From the NCBI RefSeq assembly GCF_009932335.1, contig NZ_BLJF01000001.1, positions 186,001-250,000 of the forward strand: a stretch of 64,000 nucleotides of DNA, given 5' to 3'. Shown one piece after another: positions 7,083 through 16,541 of the stretch. Every line of letters begins with the position of its first letter. The stretch's first letter is position 1. The notes under the pieces are model-generated. The model searched no databases. It saw only the letters and a list, made by a program, of their open reading frames with translations, and was not told where the DNA came from. The stretch comes from Pseudomonas asiatica (GTDB lineage Bacteria; Pseudomonadota; Gammaproteobacteria; Pseudomonadales; Pseudomonadaceae). Both the position numbers and the translations under genes were made by a program.

Positions 7083-9512
7083 GTGAACAACAACAAGCCC
7101 TTCCCACGCTTCCGCGCCCTGGCGCTGGCCTTGGCGGTCAGCGCCGTGGCCGTCAACAGCCAGGCCGCAGACGCCGGCAGCACTATCCAGATTCAGGCCC
7201 AATCCTTGGCATCGGCGCTGAACCAACTGGGCCAGCAGACCAACCTGCAGCTGTTCTTCAGCCCCGACCTGGTGGCCGGCAAGCAGGCCCCGGCGGTGTC
7301 CGGCCAGCTGGCGCCCGAGCAGGCGCTGCAGCAGTTGTTGCAAGGCAGCGGCCTGACCTACGAGATGTTCCAGGGCACCGTGGTGGTCAAGCCGGCCCAG
7401 GCCGATGGCACCCTCACCACCGGTAGCCTGGAGCTGGCACCCACCGACGTCAAGGTGGTGGGTGACTGGCTGGGCGATGCCCAGCAGAGCGTGGTGCAGA
7501 ACCACCCCGGCGCGCGCACCGTGGTGCGCCGCGAGGCGATGGTGGAAAAGGGCGCAATGAACGTGCGTGACGTGCTGCGCGGCATCCCCGGCGTTCAGGT
7601 GCAGGACTCCAACGGTACCGGCGGTAGCGACCTGTCGCTGAACGTGGGCGTTCGCGGCCTGACTTCGCGCCTGTCGCCACGCTCCACGGTGCTGATCGAC
7701 GGCATTCCGGCCGCTTTCGCGCCCTATGGCCAGCCGCAGCTGTCGATGGCGCCGATTTCCTCGGGCAACCTCGACAGCATCGACGTGGTGCGTGGCGCCG
7801 GTTCCGTGCGTTATGGCCCGCAGAACGTCGGTGGGGTGATCAACTTCGTTACCCGGGCAATCCCCGAGAAGCCCTCGGCCGAGCTGTCCACCACCCTGGA
7901 AACCTCCCAGCATGGCGGCTGGAAGCACACCGAGTCGGCCTTCGTCGGCGGTACGGCGGACAACGGCATGGGCGTGGCGCTGCTGTACACCGGGGTGAAT
8001 GGCAACGGCTACCGTGAAAGCAACAATGGCAACGACATCGACGACGTCATCCTCAAGACCCACTGGGCACCGACCGACGTTGACGAGTTCTGGCTCAACT
8101 TCCACTACTACGACGGCCGTGCCGACATGCCTGGCGGCCTGACCCAGGCGCAGTACGACAGCAACCCGTACCAGTCGCTGCGCGACTACGACTACTTCGC
8201 CGGCCGGCGCAAGGACGTGTCGTTCAAGTGGCAGCGGCAGCTCGACGACGCCACCCAGTTCGAAGTGCTGACCTACTACACCGACAGCTTCCGCGGCAGC
8301 TCCATTGCCTCGCGCGACATGAAGACCCTGTCGTCGTACCCGCGCAACTACCACACCTTTGCCATCGAACCACGGCTGTCGCGGATCTTTTTCGCGGGCC
8401 CGACCACCCAGGAAGTCAGCGTGGGCTACCGCTACCTGAAGGAAGCGATGCGTGAGCAGTCGACCCGCCTGGCGCTGATCGACAACGTGCCGACGCCCGC
8501 CCCGGGCTCCGACGGCCATGTGTTCCAGGACCGCAGCGGTGGTACCGAGGCCAGTGCCTACTACATCGACGACAAGATCGACGTGGGTAACTGGACCATC
8601 ACCCCAGGTATCCGCTTCGAGCATATCAACACCGACTGGCGCGACCGCCCGGTGCTCGGTGCCAACGGCCAGCCGGTGCCGGAGAAGAAACGCAGCATCA
8701 CCAGCAACGAGCCGCTGCCGGCGCTGAGCGTGATGTACCACATCTCCGATGCGTGGAAGGTGTTCGCCAACTACGAGACCTCGTTCGGCAGCCTGCAGTA
8801 CTTCCAGCTGGGCCAGGGTGGTACGGGCAACAGTACGGCCAATGGCCTGGAGCCGGAAAAGGCCAAGACCTACGAAATCGGTACCCGCTATGACAATGGC
8901 GGCTTTGCTGGTGAGCTGACGGCTTTCTACATCGACTTCGATGACGAACTGCAGTACATCAGCAACGATGTGGGCTGGACCAACCTCGGTGCGACCAAGC
9001 ATCAGGGTATCGAGGCCTCGGTGCGCTATGACCTGGACGGGCTGGACCCGCGCCTGGAAGGGCTGTCGGTGAACGGTGGCTATACCTATACCCGCGCTAC
9101 TTATGAAGGGGACATTCCTGGCTTCGAGGGCCGTGACCTGCCGTTCTATTCACGCCAGGTGGCCACTGCCGGCGTGCGTTACGCGGTCAATCACTGGACC
9201 TGGAACCTGGATGCCTACGCCCAATCCAAGCAGCGCGCGCCGGGTACCGGGATCAATGCCGATGGCAGCTTCAACGGCGACTACATCACCGAGCCGAGTG
9301 CGGACGGGCAGTTTGGCGATATTCCGGGTTATGTGACCTGGCATGCCCGTGGCGGGTATGAGTTCGGGCCTCAGATGTCCAACCTGAAGCTGGCGGCGGG
9401 GGTGAAGAACCTGTTCGACAAGCAGTACTTCACCCGCTCCAGCGACAACAATGCCGGCATCTATGTGGGTGAGCCGCGGACCTTTTACGTGCAGGCCAGT
9501 GTAGGGTTCTGA
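7083..9512 (+). CDS. fecA: FecA-like TonB-dependent transducer/receptor, ferric citrate type
   Basis: The 809-residue frame starts with GTG at 7083. It has a signal peptide ending near SQAADA, an N-terminal STN signalling domain (about 30-100), a plug (about 130-245) and a beta-barrel ending in the aromatic terminus ASVGF. Stretches such as VVGDWLGDA, STVLIDGIPAAFAPYGQPQL and VRYGPQNVGGVINFVTRAIP are very close to those I recall from E. coli FecA, so ferric dicitrate is the likely substrate. The STN domain would contact the FecR periplasmic domain. The 105-bp gap after fecR should hold a FecI-dependent promoter. Citrate specificity is by similarity only. Confidence 0.88.
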   Translation: MNNNKPFPRFRALALALAVSAVAVNSQAADAGSTIQIQAQSLASALNQLGQQTNLQLFFSPDLVAGKQAPAVSGQLAPEQALQQLLQGSGLTYEMFQGTVVVKPAQADGTLTTGSLELAPTDVKVVGDWLGDAQQSVVQNHPGARTVVRREAMVEKGAMNVRDVLRGIPGVQVQDSNGTGGSDLSLNVGVRGLTSRLSPRSTVLIDGIPAAFAPYGQPQLSMAPISSGNLDSIDVVRGAGSVRYGPQNVGGVINFVTRAIPEKPSAELSTTLETSQHGGWKHTESAFVGGTADNGMGVALLYTGVNGNGYRESNNGNDIDDVILKTHWAPTDVDEFWLNFHYYDGRADMPGGLTQAQYDSNPYQSLRDYDYFAGRRKDVSFKWQRQLDDATQFEVLTYYTDSFRGSSIASRDMKTLSSYPRNYHTFAIEPRLSRIFFAGPTTQEVSVGYRYLKEAMREQSTRLALIDNVPTPAPGSDGHVFQDRSGGTEASAYYIDDKIDVGNWTITPGIRFEHINTDWRDRPVLGANGQPVPEKKRSITSNEPLPALSVMYHISDAWKVFANYETSFGSLQYFQLGQGGTGNSTANGLEPEKAKTYEIGTRYDNGGFAGELTAFYIDFDDELQYISNDVGWTNLGATKHQGIEASVRYDLDGLDPRLEGLSVNGGYTYTRATYEGDIPGFEGRDLPFYSRQVATAGVRYAVNHWTWNLDAYAQSKQRAPGTGINADGSFNGDYITEPSADGQFGDIPGYVTWHARGGYEFGPQMSNLKLAAGVKNLFDKQYFTRSSDNNAGIYVGEPRTFYVQASVGF

Positions 9513-9530
9513 CACCGCGTCGCCTGCTTC

Positions 9531-9697
9531 GCGGGTTTACCCGCGAAGAGGCCGGCACAGGCAATCCATTACTTGGGTTTTGAGCCGAGATTGCCGGGGC
9601 CGCTTTGCGGCCCATCGCGACACAAGGCCGCTCCTACAGAGGAGCGCGATCTGCTGTAGGAGCGGCCTTGTGTCGCGAAAGGGGCGCAGCGCGCCCC
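9531..9697. repeat. Composite REP region between fecA and the opuC operon
   Basis: A single REP unit (9531-9556, CGCGGGTTTACCCGCG core) is followed by a perfect 25-bp inverted pair (9615-9639 with 9654-9678). The pair is flanked by GC hairpins GGGGCCGC-TTT-GCGGCCC (9596-9613) and GGGGCGC-AGC-GCGCCCC (9681-9697). It separates two convergent genes and may act as a terminator or mRNA end stabiliser. Confidence 0.85.
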
Positions 9698-9703
9698 CGG
9701 CGA

Positions 9704-10861
9704 TTACGAAACCACCGCCTCGGCCGGCGAGACAATGCTGGTCTTGGCCCCCCGCGAGCGCCCCGAACTCAGGTAAGCCGCAATCGACTCCTGCGTCACC
9801 TCGCCCAGGAACACCTGTTCGGCATCCAGCACCGGCAGCCACGCCCGGTTGAACTCGTACATCCGCGACAGCAGGATGCGCAAATGCTCATCATGCGACG
9901 CCGTGGCATTGAACGGCTGCAGGAAGTCGCCACAAGTCCCTTGCTGGCGATGCATGTCACGCCGGCGCACGTAGCCCAGTGCCTTGTTCTGCGCATCGGT
10001 CACCACCACGTAACGGCGGTCGTGCTCGTCCAGCAGCTCGAGTGCATCGCTCACCGGCGTCTGCGGGCTCACCGATGGCGCGTTGTCCGCCGCATCCTCC
10101 GCACGTACCAGCAGCAGGCGCTTGAGGGTGCTGTCCTGGCCGACGAAGTTGCTGACGAACTCGTCCGCCGGGTGCGCCAGCAAGGTGTCCGGGTGGTCCA
10201 GCTGCAACAGCTTGCCGGCGCGGAAGATGGCGATCTTGTCGCCCAGCTTGATCGCTTCGTCGATGTCGTGGCTGACCATGATCACGGTCTTGTTCAAGGC
10301 CCGCTGCATCTCGAAGAACTCGTTCTGGATCATCTCGCGGTTGATCGGGTCGACCGCGCCGAACGGCTCGTCCATCAGCAGCACCGGCGCTTCCGCCGCC
10401 AAGGCGCGGATCACGCCGATACGCTGCTGCTGCCCGCCGGACAGCTCGCGCGGGTAGCGCTGCAGGTACTGCTTGGGCTCCAGCTTGATCATGTGCATCA
10501 GCTCGCGGGCGCGTTCATGGCACTTCTGTTTGTCCCAGCCGAGCAGGCGCGGCACCACGGTGATGTTCTCCTCGATGGTCATGTTGGGGAACAGGCCGAT
10601 CTGCTGGATGACATAGCCGATATGCCGGCGCAGGGTGACTTCGTCCAGCCCGGTGGTGTCTTCGCCATTGATGAACACCTGGCCGGAAGTAGGCGTGATC
10701 AGGCGGTTGATCATTTTCAGGGTAGTGCTCTTGCCGCAGCCGGAGGGGCCGAGGAACACGCAGATTTCCCCTTCGTTGACGGTGAGGCTTACCGAGTCGA
10801 CGGCTTTGACGTCCTTGCCGTTGACGTTGAAGGTTTTGCTGAGGTTCTTCAGTTCGATCAT
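9704..10861 (-). CDS. opuCA: Osmoprotectant (glycine betaine/choline) ABC transporter ATPase with CBS domains
   Basis: The 385-residue protein has Walker A GPSGCGKST, the Q-loop IQQIGLFPNM, the signature LSGGQQQR, Walker B VLLMDEPFG and the switch region MVSHDIDEA. A C-terminal tandem CBS region (about 250-350) is typical of OpuCA/ProV-like subunits and may sense ionic strength. Its start overlaps the end of the upstream permease (ATGA). It is the last gene of a minus-strand operon permease-binding protein-permease-ATPase. Compatible-solute import is well supported by the operon; the exact solute is not. Confidence 0.9.
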   Translation of the reverse strand: MIELKNLSKTFNVNGKDVKAVDSVSLTVNEGEICVFLGPSGCGKSTTLKMINRLITPTSGQVFINGEDTTGLDEVTLRRHIGYVIQQIGLFPNMTIEENITVVPRLLGWDKQKCHERARELMHMIKLEPKQYLQRYPRELSGGQQQRIGVIRALAAEAPVLLMDEPFGAVDPINREMIQNEFFEMQRALNKTVIMVSHDIDEAIKLGDKIAIFRAGKLLQLDHPDTLLAHPADEFVSNFVGQDSTLKRLLLVRAEDAADNAPSVSPQTPVSDALELLDEHDRRYVVVTDAQNKALGYVRRRDMHRQQGTCGDFLQPFNATASHDEHLRILLSRMYEFNRAWLPVLDAEQVFLGEVTQESIAAYLSSGRSRGAKTSIVSPAEAVVS

Positions 10862-11511
10862 GAGCGCAGTCCTTCTGGAGTCAGGGCACGTTGCAGGGTT
10901 TGCAGGAGCAGGTCGGCGATGATCGCCAGCAGGCTGACCAGCACGGCGCCGACCAGCAGCATCGACATGTCGCTGCGGCTGATGGAGGTGAGGATGAGTA
11001 CGCCAAGGCCGCCGGCGCCGATGGTGGCGGCGATGGTCATCACGCCGATGTTCATCACCACGGCGGTGCGCACACCGGCGAGGATCACCGGCACTGCGAT
11101 GGGCAGTTCGACCATGCGCAGGCGCTGGCCGAAGGTCATGCCGATGCCACGCGCGGCTTCACGGATGCCGGGTTCGACGTTGGTCAAAGCCAGGTAGGTG
11201 TTGCGCATGATCGGCAGCAGTGAGTAGAGGAACACCGCAGTGATCGCCGGCAGCGGCCCCAGGCCCTGGCCGAACCTGGAGTAGAACGGCAGCAGCAGGC
11301 CGAACAGGGCGATCGAGGGAATGGTCAGCAACACCGTGGCACTGGCCTGCAATGGGCCGGCGACGGCCGGGAAGCGGGTCATGAGGATGCCCAGCGGTAC
11401 GCCGACGATGATCGCCAGGCCTACGGCGACGCCGACCAGCATGATGTGTTGCCAGGTCAGCTGCAGTACCTGGGCCCAGTCGAGGTGGGCGAACGTGTCG
11501 AGCAGGCTCAT
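10858..11511 (-). CDS. Osmoprotectant ABC transporter permease (second permease)
   Basis: The 217-residue inner-membrane protein carries a binding-protein-dependent transport permease domain with about five or six membrane spans. The EAA-type loop is seen at EAARGIGMTFGQRLRMVELPIAVPVILAGVR. Start and stop overlap the neighbouring genes by four bases each, so translation is coupled. It should pair with the upstream permease (12436-13149) to form the channel. Family names OpuCB or OpuCD could apply; which one cannot be decided from sequence alone. Confidence 0.88.
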   Translation of the reverse strand: MSLLDTFAHLDWAQVLQLTWQHIMLVGVAVGLAIIVGVPLGILMTRFPAVAGPLQASATVLLTIPSIALFGLLLPFYSRFGQGLGPLPAITAVFLYSLLPIMRNTYLALTNVEPGIREAARGIGMTFGQRLRMVELPIAVPVILAGVRTAVVMNIGVMTIAATIGAGGLGVLILTSISRSDMSMLLVGAVLVSLLAIIADLLLQTLQRALTPEGLRS

Positions 11512-12422
11512 GGTTGTACCTCGCCAGGCATTGGGTGGTCACGCAGGAAGGCGGCGGCCACCTTGGTCGGGTTCTGGTGTTCGACGTCGACCTTGGCATT
11601 GAGCTGGCGCATGGTTTCGTCATCCAGTTGCTCGGCCAGAGGCTTGAGCAGGCCGGCCAGTTGCGGGTTGGCGTCGAGCACCTGTTTGCGCACCACCGGG
11701 GCGGCGGTGTAGTCGGGGAAGTAGTGCTTGTCGTCTTCCAGCAGCTTGAGGTTGAACGCGTTCAAGCGACCATCGGTGGTGTACACAAGGCCGGCGAACA
11801 CCTGGTTGTTGTGCATGGCGGTGTAGACCAGGCCGGCATCCATCTGGCGGATGTTGGCGCGGCCCACTTGCAGGTCGTACATCGCTTTCAGGCCTACCAG
11901 GCCGTCCGGGCGGTTGGCGAACTCGGTGTCCAGCGCCACCAGGTGGTTGCGGTGGCTTTCGTCACGCAGTACCTGGTTGAGGTCGCTGATCGAGTTGATC
12001 TGCGGATAAGCCTCGGCGACCTGCTTGGGCAGGCCCAGCGCATAGGTGTTGCTGAACTTCGACGGGGTCAGCCAGATCAGGTCCTTCTTCGCGTCCAGTG
12101 CCTTGACCTTGGCGTAGGTGGCCTCGGCACTGGGCATGCGCTCGTCGATATGGTTGTACGACACCAGTGACACGCCGGTGTATTCCCACATCAGGTCGAG
12201 CTGGCCGGTTTCCTGGGCCTGGCGTGCGATGTTGCTGCCAAGGCCGCTGGTGACGCGCACATCAAAGCCGTTGGCGCGCAGGTATTGCGCGGTGATTTCG
12301 GCGAGTACGGTCTGTTCGGTGAACACCCGCGCGCCGATACGGACAAGTGGTTTTTCCGCTGCCTGGGCAAATCCTGCTAACAGCAGGGTCGCGCCCAACA
12401 ACAAGGCGATTCTCTTGTTCAT
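11508..12422 (-). CDS. opuCC: Osmoprotectant ABC transporter substrate-binding protein
   Basis: The 304-residue precursor has a Sec signal peptide (MNKRIALLLGATLLLAGFAQAAE) and an OpuAC-type quaternary-amine-binding fold (LVRIGARVFTEQTVLAEI, GLGSNIARQAQETGQLDLMWEYTG). I chose the ATG at 12422 because GAGGG lies just upstream and the signal peptide begins there; a longer frame from 12452 would bury the signal. No lipobox is visible, so it should be a free periplasmic protein. It is the second gene of the operon. Its binding pocket would have to be modelled to separate choline, betaine and carnitine. Confidence 0.88.
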   Translation of the reverse strand: MNKRIALLLGATLLLAGFAQAAEKPLVRIGARVFTEQTVLAEITAQYLRANGFDVRVTSGLGSNIARQAQETGQLDLMWEYTGVSLVSYNHIDERMPSAEATYAKVKALDAKKDLIWLTPSKFSNTYALGLPKQVAEAYPQINSISDLNQVLRDESHRNHLVALDTEFANRPDGLVGLKAMYDLQVGRANIRQMDAGLVYTAMHNNQVFAGLVYTTDGRLNAFNLKLLEDDKHYFPDYTAAPVVRKQVLDANPQLAGLLKPLAEQLDDETMRQLNAKVDVEHQNPTKVAAAFLRDHPMPGEVQP

Positions 12423-12435
12423 ACGTTCCCTCTCG

Positions 12436-13149
12436 TTATCCAGCCAGGCCACGTTCCAGCCAGCGCTTGCTGGAGAAACTCACCGCTGCGTCCAGCGCCA
12501 GCGCCAGTAGTGCGGTGCAGGCAGCCCCCAGCAGCAGTTGTGGCTGGTTGTTCAGGGCGATGCCGGGGAAAATCAGGCTGCCCAGGCTGTTGGCGCCAAT
12601 CAGGAACGCCAGCGGTGCGGTGCCAACGTTCAGCGCCAGGGCCACACGCACGCCACCAACGATGATCGGCACGGCGTTGGGCAGCTCCACTTGCCAGAGT
12701 TGCTGGCGCGGAGTCATGCCGATGCCGGTGGCGGCTTCCTTGAGCGAGGCAGGGACGTTTTTCAGGCCCTCGTAGGTGTTGCGCACGATAGGCAGGAGGG
12801 AGGGGAGGAACAGCGCGAAGATCGCGGGCCCGGCGCCGATGCCCAGGATACTCAGGGCGATGGCCAGAACGGCCAGGGGAGGGATGGTGTTACCAACGTT
12901 GAAGAACTGCATGAAGCGCTCGGCTTTGTCGACCCGGTGCGGTCGACTTAACGCAATGCCGGCGGGGATGCCCACGGCCAGCGCCGCCGCCATCGAAGCC
13001 AGCACCAGTAGCAGGTGCGCTTGCAGGTAGAACCCAAGATCGTCGCGATACCGCGCGATCGTGTCGATGCCGATCCAGTGGACCAGCAGGGCCAGGATGA
13101 CGAGCACGGAGGCCCATCCCAACAGCCCTTTTCCGTAGCGTTTTGCCAC
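12436..13149 (-). CDS. Osmoprotectant ABC transporter permease (first permease)
   Basis: I place the start at the GTG at 13149, seven bases after AAGGAG, giving 237 residues; an in-frame GTG at 13179 lacks such a site. The protein has about six membrane spans and the conserved loop KEAATGIGMTPRQQLWQVELPNAVP. Thirteen bases separate it from the binding-protein gene. As the first gene of the operon it follows a long untranslated region that contains a terminator-like hairpin and a REP repeat. Confidence 0.87.
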   Translation of the reverse strand: MAKRYGKGLLGWASVLVILALLVHWIGIDTIARYRDDLGFYLQAHLLLVLASMAAALAVGIPAGIALSRPHRVDKAERFMQFFNVGNTIPPLAVLAIALSILGIGAGPAIFALFLPSLLPIVRNTYEGLKNVPASLKEAATGIGMTPRQQLWQVELPNAVPIIVGGVRVALALNVGTAPLAFLIGANSLGSLIFPGIALNNQPQLLLGAACTALLALALDAAVSFSSKRWLERGLAG

Positions 13150-13300
13150 AGGCGGACTCCTTGTGTAGTCGGCGAGCACACTTCTTGGTTGCCGACCAGT
13201 CCTGGCGGCGGGTGGTGTGTTCGCGAGTAGCAGCGTGACGCACGCCGAAGGCTGCGATCAGGCTATGAGCCGAACCCCGTCGGGCCCGAAAATGCTGATG

Positions 13301-13336
13301 AAAAAAGCTCCCCAACCGAAGCGGGTTGCAGGGGAG
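13301..13336 (-). terminator. Rho-independent terminator on the minus strand upstream of opuC
   Basis: On the minus strand CTCCCC-TGC-AACC-CGCTTC-GGTT-GGGGAG is followed directly by a C-free tail GC-TTTTTT. The stems pair CTCCCC with GGGGAG and AACC with GGTT. It points towards opuC and lies about 150 bp before its start, so it ends a transcript that begins around 13340-13520. Confidence 0.7.
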
Positions 13337-13490
13337 TGGACGTCTCCGTGGGCGTAAAGGTTCCCATCTGGGGCGGCATTTGGCCAGCGTTAATCACTGG
13401 CTGGTTGGAAAATTGACGAGAGAAAGCAACGGGTTGGTGCGCTGTAGGCGTTGAAATAACTGCCCTTTGGCCATTTGTCGTGATAAAGCG
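13337..13490 (-). ncRNA. Candidate small RNA or leader RNA ending at the opuC-proximal terminator
   Basis: A canonical terminator (13301-13336) has no annotated gene in front of it on its strand; the bases from about 13490 down to 13337 would be the transcript. This stretch is less GC-rich than the flanks and carries no REP unit. A short frame runs through it (last part QPVINAGQMPPQMGTF...) but has no clear ribosome site. A possible TTACAA -35 lies near 13505-13511. It could be a trans-acting small RNA or an attenuated opuC leader. The 5' end is a guess, and I recognise no known family. Confidence 0.3.
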
Positions 13491-13515
13491 GCTGGTTGTT
13501 GAATTTGTAATGGCA

Positions 13516-13616
13516 GTGCCGGCCTCTTCGCGGGCACGCCCGCTCCCACAGGGATCTCCACTGCTGTGCAGGCCTGTGCAGTACCGGTGGGAGCGGGCGT
13601 GCCCGCGAAAGGGCCG
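13516..13616. repeat. REP-type inverted repeat
   Basis: Arms 13527-13549 and 13587-13609 are exact 23-bp reverse complements with GCGGGC-ACG-CCCGC cores; flanking GGCC/GGCC bases extend the pairing. Confidence 0.88.
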
Positions 13617-13643
13617 GAACAGGCACCGCCGGTTCAGCAAATT

Positions 13644-13671
13644 TTGGTCCCGGCTCAACTTCAGGTATGAT
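13644..13671 (+). promoter_or_regulatory. Predicted sigma-70 promoter of prfC
   Basis: TTGGTC (13644-13649) and TATGAT (13666-13671) are spaced by 16 bp, 38 bp before the prfC ATG. Called by eye from the consensus. Confidence 0.5.
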
Positions 13672-13708
13672 ATCGCCCCTTTTTAATCCCCCAGTCAGGC
13701 GATTTCCC

Positions 13709-15292
13709 ATGACCAACCAGGCCGCCGAAGTCGCGAAGCGCCGCACTTTCGCAATCATTTCCCACCCCGACGCCGGTAAGACCACCATCACCGAGAAGCT
13801 GCTGCTGATGGGCAAGGCCATTGCCGTCGCCGGTACCGTGAAGTCGCGCAAGTCCGACCGCCACGCCACCTCCGACTGGATGGAAATGGAGAAGCAGCGC
13901 GGCATCTCCATCACCACCTCGGTGATGCAGTTCCCGTACCGCGAGCACATGATCAACCTGCTCGACACCCCCGGCCACGAAGACTTCTCGGAAGACACCT
14001 ACCGCACCCTGACCGCGGTGGACTCGGCGCTGATGGTGCTCGACGGCGGTAAAGGTGTAGAGCCACGTACCATCGCCCTGATGGACGTGTGCCGCCTGCG
14101 CGACACGCCGATCGTCAGCTTCATCAACAAACTCGACCGCGACATCCGCGACCCGATCGAACTGCTCGACGAGATCGAAGCCGTGCTGAAGATCAAGGCC
14201 GCGCCGATCACCTGGCCGATCGGTTGCTACCGCGACTTCAAAGGCGTGTACCACCTGACCGGTGACTACATCGTGGTGTACACCCCGGGCCACGGCCATG
14301 AGCGCACCGAAGCCAAGATCATCCAGAAGCTGGATTCGGACGAAGCCCGGGCCCACCTGGGCGACCAGTACGATTCGTTCGTCGAACAGCTGGAGCTGGT
14401 GCAGGGCGCCTGCCACGAGTTCAACCAGGAAGAGTTCATCAACGGCCAGCTGACCCCGGTGTTCTTCGGTACCGCGCTGGGCAACTTCGGTGTCGACCAT
14501 GTGCTTGACGCCGTCGTCGACTGGGCGCCGCGCCCGCTGGGCCGTGTGGCTCACGAGCGCACCGTGGAGCCTGTGGAAGAGAAGTTCACCGGTTTCGTGT
14601 TCAAGATCCAGGCGAACATGGACCCGAAACACCGCGACCGCATCGCCTTCATGCGCATCTGCTCGGGCAAGTACGAGAAGGGCATGAAGATGCGCCACGT
14701 GCGCATCAACAAGGACCTGCGCATCGGCGACGCGCTGACCTTCTTCTCCTCCGAGCGTGAGCAGCTGGAAGAGGCCTATGCCGGCGATATCATTGGCCTG
14801 CACAACCACGGCACCATCCAGATCGGCGACACCTTCACCGAAGGCGAGGCGCTGGGCTTCACCGGTATTCCGCACTTCGCTCCGGAGCTGTTCCGCCGTG
14901 TGCGCCTGAAGGACCCGCTGAAATCCAAGCAGCTGCGCCAAGGCCTGCAACAGCTGGCCGAAGAAGGTGCGACCCAGGTGTTCTTCCCTGAGCGCAGCAA
15001 CGACATCATCCTCGGTGCAGTCGGTGTGCTGCAGTTCGACGTGGTCGCCAGCCGCCTGAAGGAAGAGTACAAGGTCGAGTGCGCCTACGAGCCGATCACC
15101 GTGTGGTCGGCCCGCTGGATCGGCTGTGACGACAAGAAGAAGCTCGAGGAATTCCAGAACAAGGCCATGGAGAACCTGGCCATCGACGGTGGCGGGCACC
15201 TGACCTACCTGGCGCCGACCCGCGTCAACCTGTCGCTGATGGAAGAGCGTTGGCCGGACATCAAGTTCCGCGCTACCCGCGAGCACCACTGA
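13709..15292 (+). CDS. prfC: Peptide chain release factor 3 (RF3 GTPase)
   Basis: The 527-residue translational GTPase recycles RF1 and RF2 from the ribosome. The N-terminal G domain shows G1 HPDAGKTT, the effector region [10 protein letters not shown]3 [14 protein letters not shown] and G4 NKLDRD. Domains II and III follow, with typical RF3 stretches such as [21 protein letters not shown]. The length is normal for the family. The ATG at 13709 follows TCAGGCG at a usual distance. It appears to be a single-gene unit bounded by a predicted promoter and a REP repeat. Confidence 0.97.
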   Translation: MTNQAAEVAKRRTFAIISHPDAGKTTITEKLLLMGKAIAVAGTVKSRKSDRHATSDWMEMEKQRGISITTSVMQFPYREHMINLLDTPGHEDFSEDTYRTLTAVDSALMVLDGGKGVEPRTIALMDVCRLRDTPIVSFINKLDRDIRDPIELLDEIEAVLKIKAAPITWPIGCYRDFKGVYHLTGDYIVVYTPGHGHERTEAKIIQKLDSDEARAHLGDQYDSFVEQLELVQGACHEFNQEEFINGQLTPVFFGTALGNFGVDHVLDAVVDWAPRPLGRVAHERTVEPVEEKFTGFVFKIQANMDPKHRDRIAFMRICSGKYEKGMKMRHVRINKDLRIGDALTFFSSEREQLEEAYAGDIIGLHNHGTIQIGDTFTEGEALGFTGIPHFAPELFRRVRLKDPLKSKQLRQGLQQLAEEGATQVFFPERSNDIILGAVGVLQFDVVASRLKEEYKVECAYEPITVWSARWIGCDDKKKLEEFQNKAMENLAIDGGGHLTYLAPTRVNLSLMEERWPDIKFRATREHH

Positions 15293-15315
15293 TTCGGAAA
15301 GCTTGCATCTGACCC

Positions 15316-15389
15316 CTGTGGGAGCGGGTTTACCCGCGAATGCGTCGGTGAATTCAACATCGCATTCGCGGGTAAACCCGCTCCCACAG
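15316..15389. repeat. REP-type inverted repeat, perfect 29-bp arms
   Basis: Arms 15316-15344 and 15361-15389 are exact reverse complements with GCGGG-TTTA-CCCGC cores. It sits between convergent prfC and the potF-like gene. Confidence 0.9.
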
Positions 15390-15409
15390 TGACCGCGTTA
15401 CGGCCGCAC

Positions 15410-16489
15410 TCAGTTTCCTGCCTTGATACTGGTCCAGATCCTCGTCCGAATGCGGTCGATCTTGGCCGGCATCGCCTCCAGCGCATACAGCTTGCCCATT
15501 ACTTCCTCGCTCGGGTAAATCATCGTATTACCCTTCATCGCCGGATCCACCAGCCCGTCCGCCTTGAGGTTGCCGTTGGCGTATTGCGCATGGTTGCTGA
15601 TGTTGGCCATCACCTCTGGCTGCAGCAGGTAGTTCATGTAGGCATACCCGGCCTTTTCGTCCGGTGCATCGGCCGGCATGGCAACCATGTCGAACCACAT
15701 CGGTGCGCCTTCCCTGGGTATCGAGTAGCCCACTTTCACCCCGTTCTTCGCCTCCTCGGCGCGGTTCTTCGCTTGCAGCACATCCCCTGAGAAGCCCACC
15801 ACCACGCAGATGTCGCCATTGGCCAGGTCGCCGGTGTACTTCGAGGAGTGGAAGTAGCTGATATACGGTCGCACCTGCATCAGCAGCGCCTTGGCCTTGT
15901 CATAGTCCGCCGGGTCCTGGCTGTGGTGCGGCAGGCCCAGGTAGTGCAGGGCGATCGGTAGCAGTTCAGGGCCGTTGTCCAACACCGCGACGCCGCAGCT
16001 TTTCAGCTTGCTCATGTACTCGGGCTTGAAGATCAGGTCCCAGGAGTCCACCGGGGCATCGTCGCCCAGCACTGCCTTGACCTTGTCGATGTTGTAACCG
16101 ATGCCGGTGCTGCCCCACAGGTATGGGAAACCGTACTGGTTACCCGGGTCGTTCACTTCGAGCGCCTTGAGCAGCACCGGGTTGAGGTTGTGCCAGTTGG
16201 GCAATTGCGACTTGTCCAGGCGCTTGAGGGCCTTGCCCTGGATTTGCCGGGCCATGAAATGGTTGGACGGAAACACCACGTCGTAGCCGGAGTTGCCGGT
16301 CATCAGCTTGCCGTCGAGGGTTTCGTTGCTGTCGTAAACGTCGTAGGTGGGCACGATACCGCTGGCTTGCTGGAAGTTCTTCAGTGTGTCGGGGGCAACG
16401 TAGCTGGACCAGTTGTAGATCTTCACCGTTTCGGCGGCGCCGGCCACGCTGGCGGCCAGCATCAGGGGGGCGAGAAGGAGCGTGCGCAT
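15410..16489 (-). CDS. Periplasmic polyamine-binding protein, PotF/SpuD family, without its own transporter
   Basis: The 359-residue precursor has a signal peptide (MRTLLLAPLMLAASVAGAAE) and the extracellular solute-binding fold of PotF/SpuD (VKIYNWSSYVAPDTLKNFQ, GYDVVFPSNHFMARQIQ, YGFPYLWGSTGIGYN). It should bind putrescine or related polyamines. No PotGHI-type ATPase or permeases are adjacent, so it is an orphan that may serve a distant transporter or act as a sensor. It is the last gene of a minus-strand set with a cupin, a PuuB-like oxidase and an AraC regulator, which points to amine uptake and breakdown. Confidence 0.85.
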   Translation of the reverse strand: MRTLLLAPLMLAASVAGAAETVKIYNWSSYVAPDTLKNFQQASGIVPTYDVYDSNETLDGKLMTGNSGYDVVFPSNHFMARQIQGKALKRLDKSQLPNWHNLNPVLLKALEVNDPGNQYGFPYLWGSTGIGYNIDKVKAVLGDDAPVDSWDLIFKPEYMSKLKSCGVAVLDNGPELLPIALHYLGLPHHSQDPADYDKAKALLMQVRPYISYFHSSKYTGDLANGDICVVVGFSGDVLQAKNRAEEAKNGVKVGYSIPREGAPMWFDMVAMPADAPDEKAGYAYMNYLLQPEVMANISNHAQYANGNLKADGLVDPAMKGNTMIYPSEEVMGKLYALEAMPAKIDRIRTRIWTSIKAGN

Positions 16490-16541
16490 GTCGGGGTTAC
16501 CTTGCTTTGTGTGTTGTTATCGAAGGCAGGCGATCAGCGGA

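Larger units (their letters stand above)
13150..13708. other. 559-bp intergenic region between opuC and prfC
   Basis: This divergent region holds, from left to right, an unannotated opuC leader (13150-13300), a minus-strand terminator, the candidate RNA, a REP repeat (13516-13616) and the prfC promoter. No convincing protein-coding gene is seen. Confidence 0.6.

Noticed and set aside
7053..9002. 649-codon open frame antisense to fecA
   Set aside because: Shadow frame of a high-GC receptor gene, without start signal or recognisable domain.
13263..13658. 131-codon minus-strand frame upstream of opuC
   Set aside because: It runs through a REP repeat and then through the terminator hairpin. No ribosome site or known relatives. 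The terminator and RNA reading fits better, though a short peptide from its last part cannot be excluded.
13661..15289. 542-codon open frame antisense to prfC
   Set aside because: Shadow frame; the plus strand encodes RF3 with all GTPase motifs.
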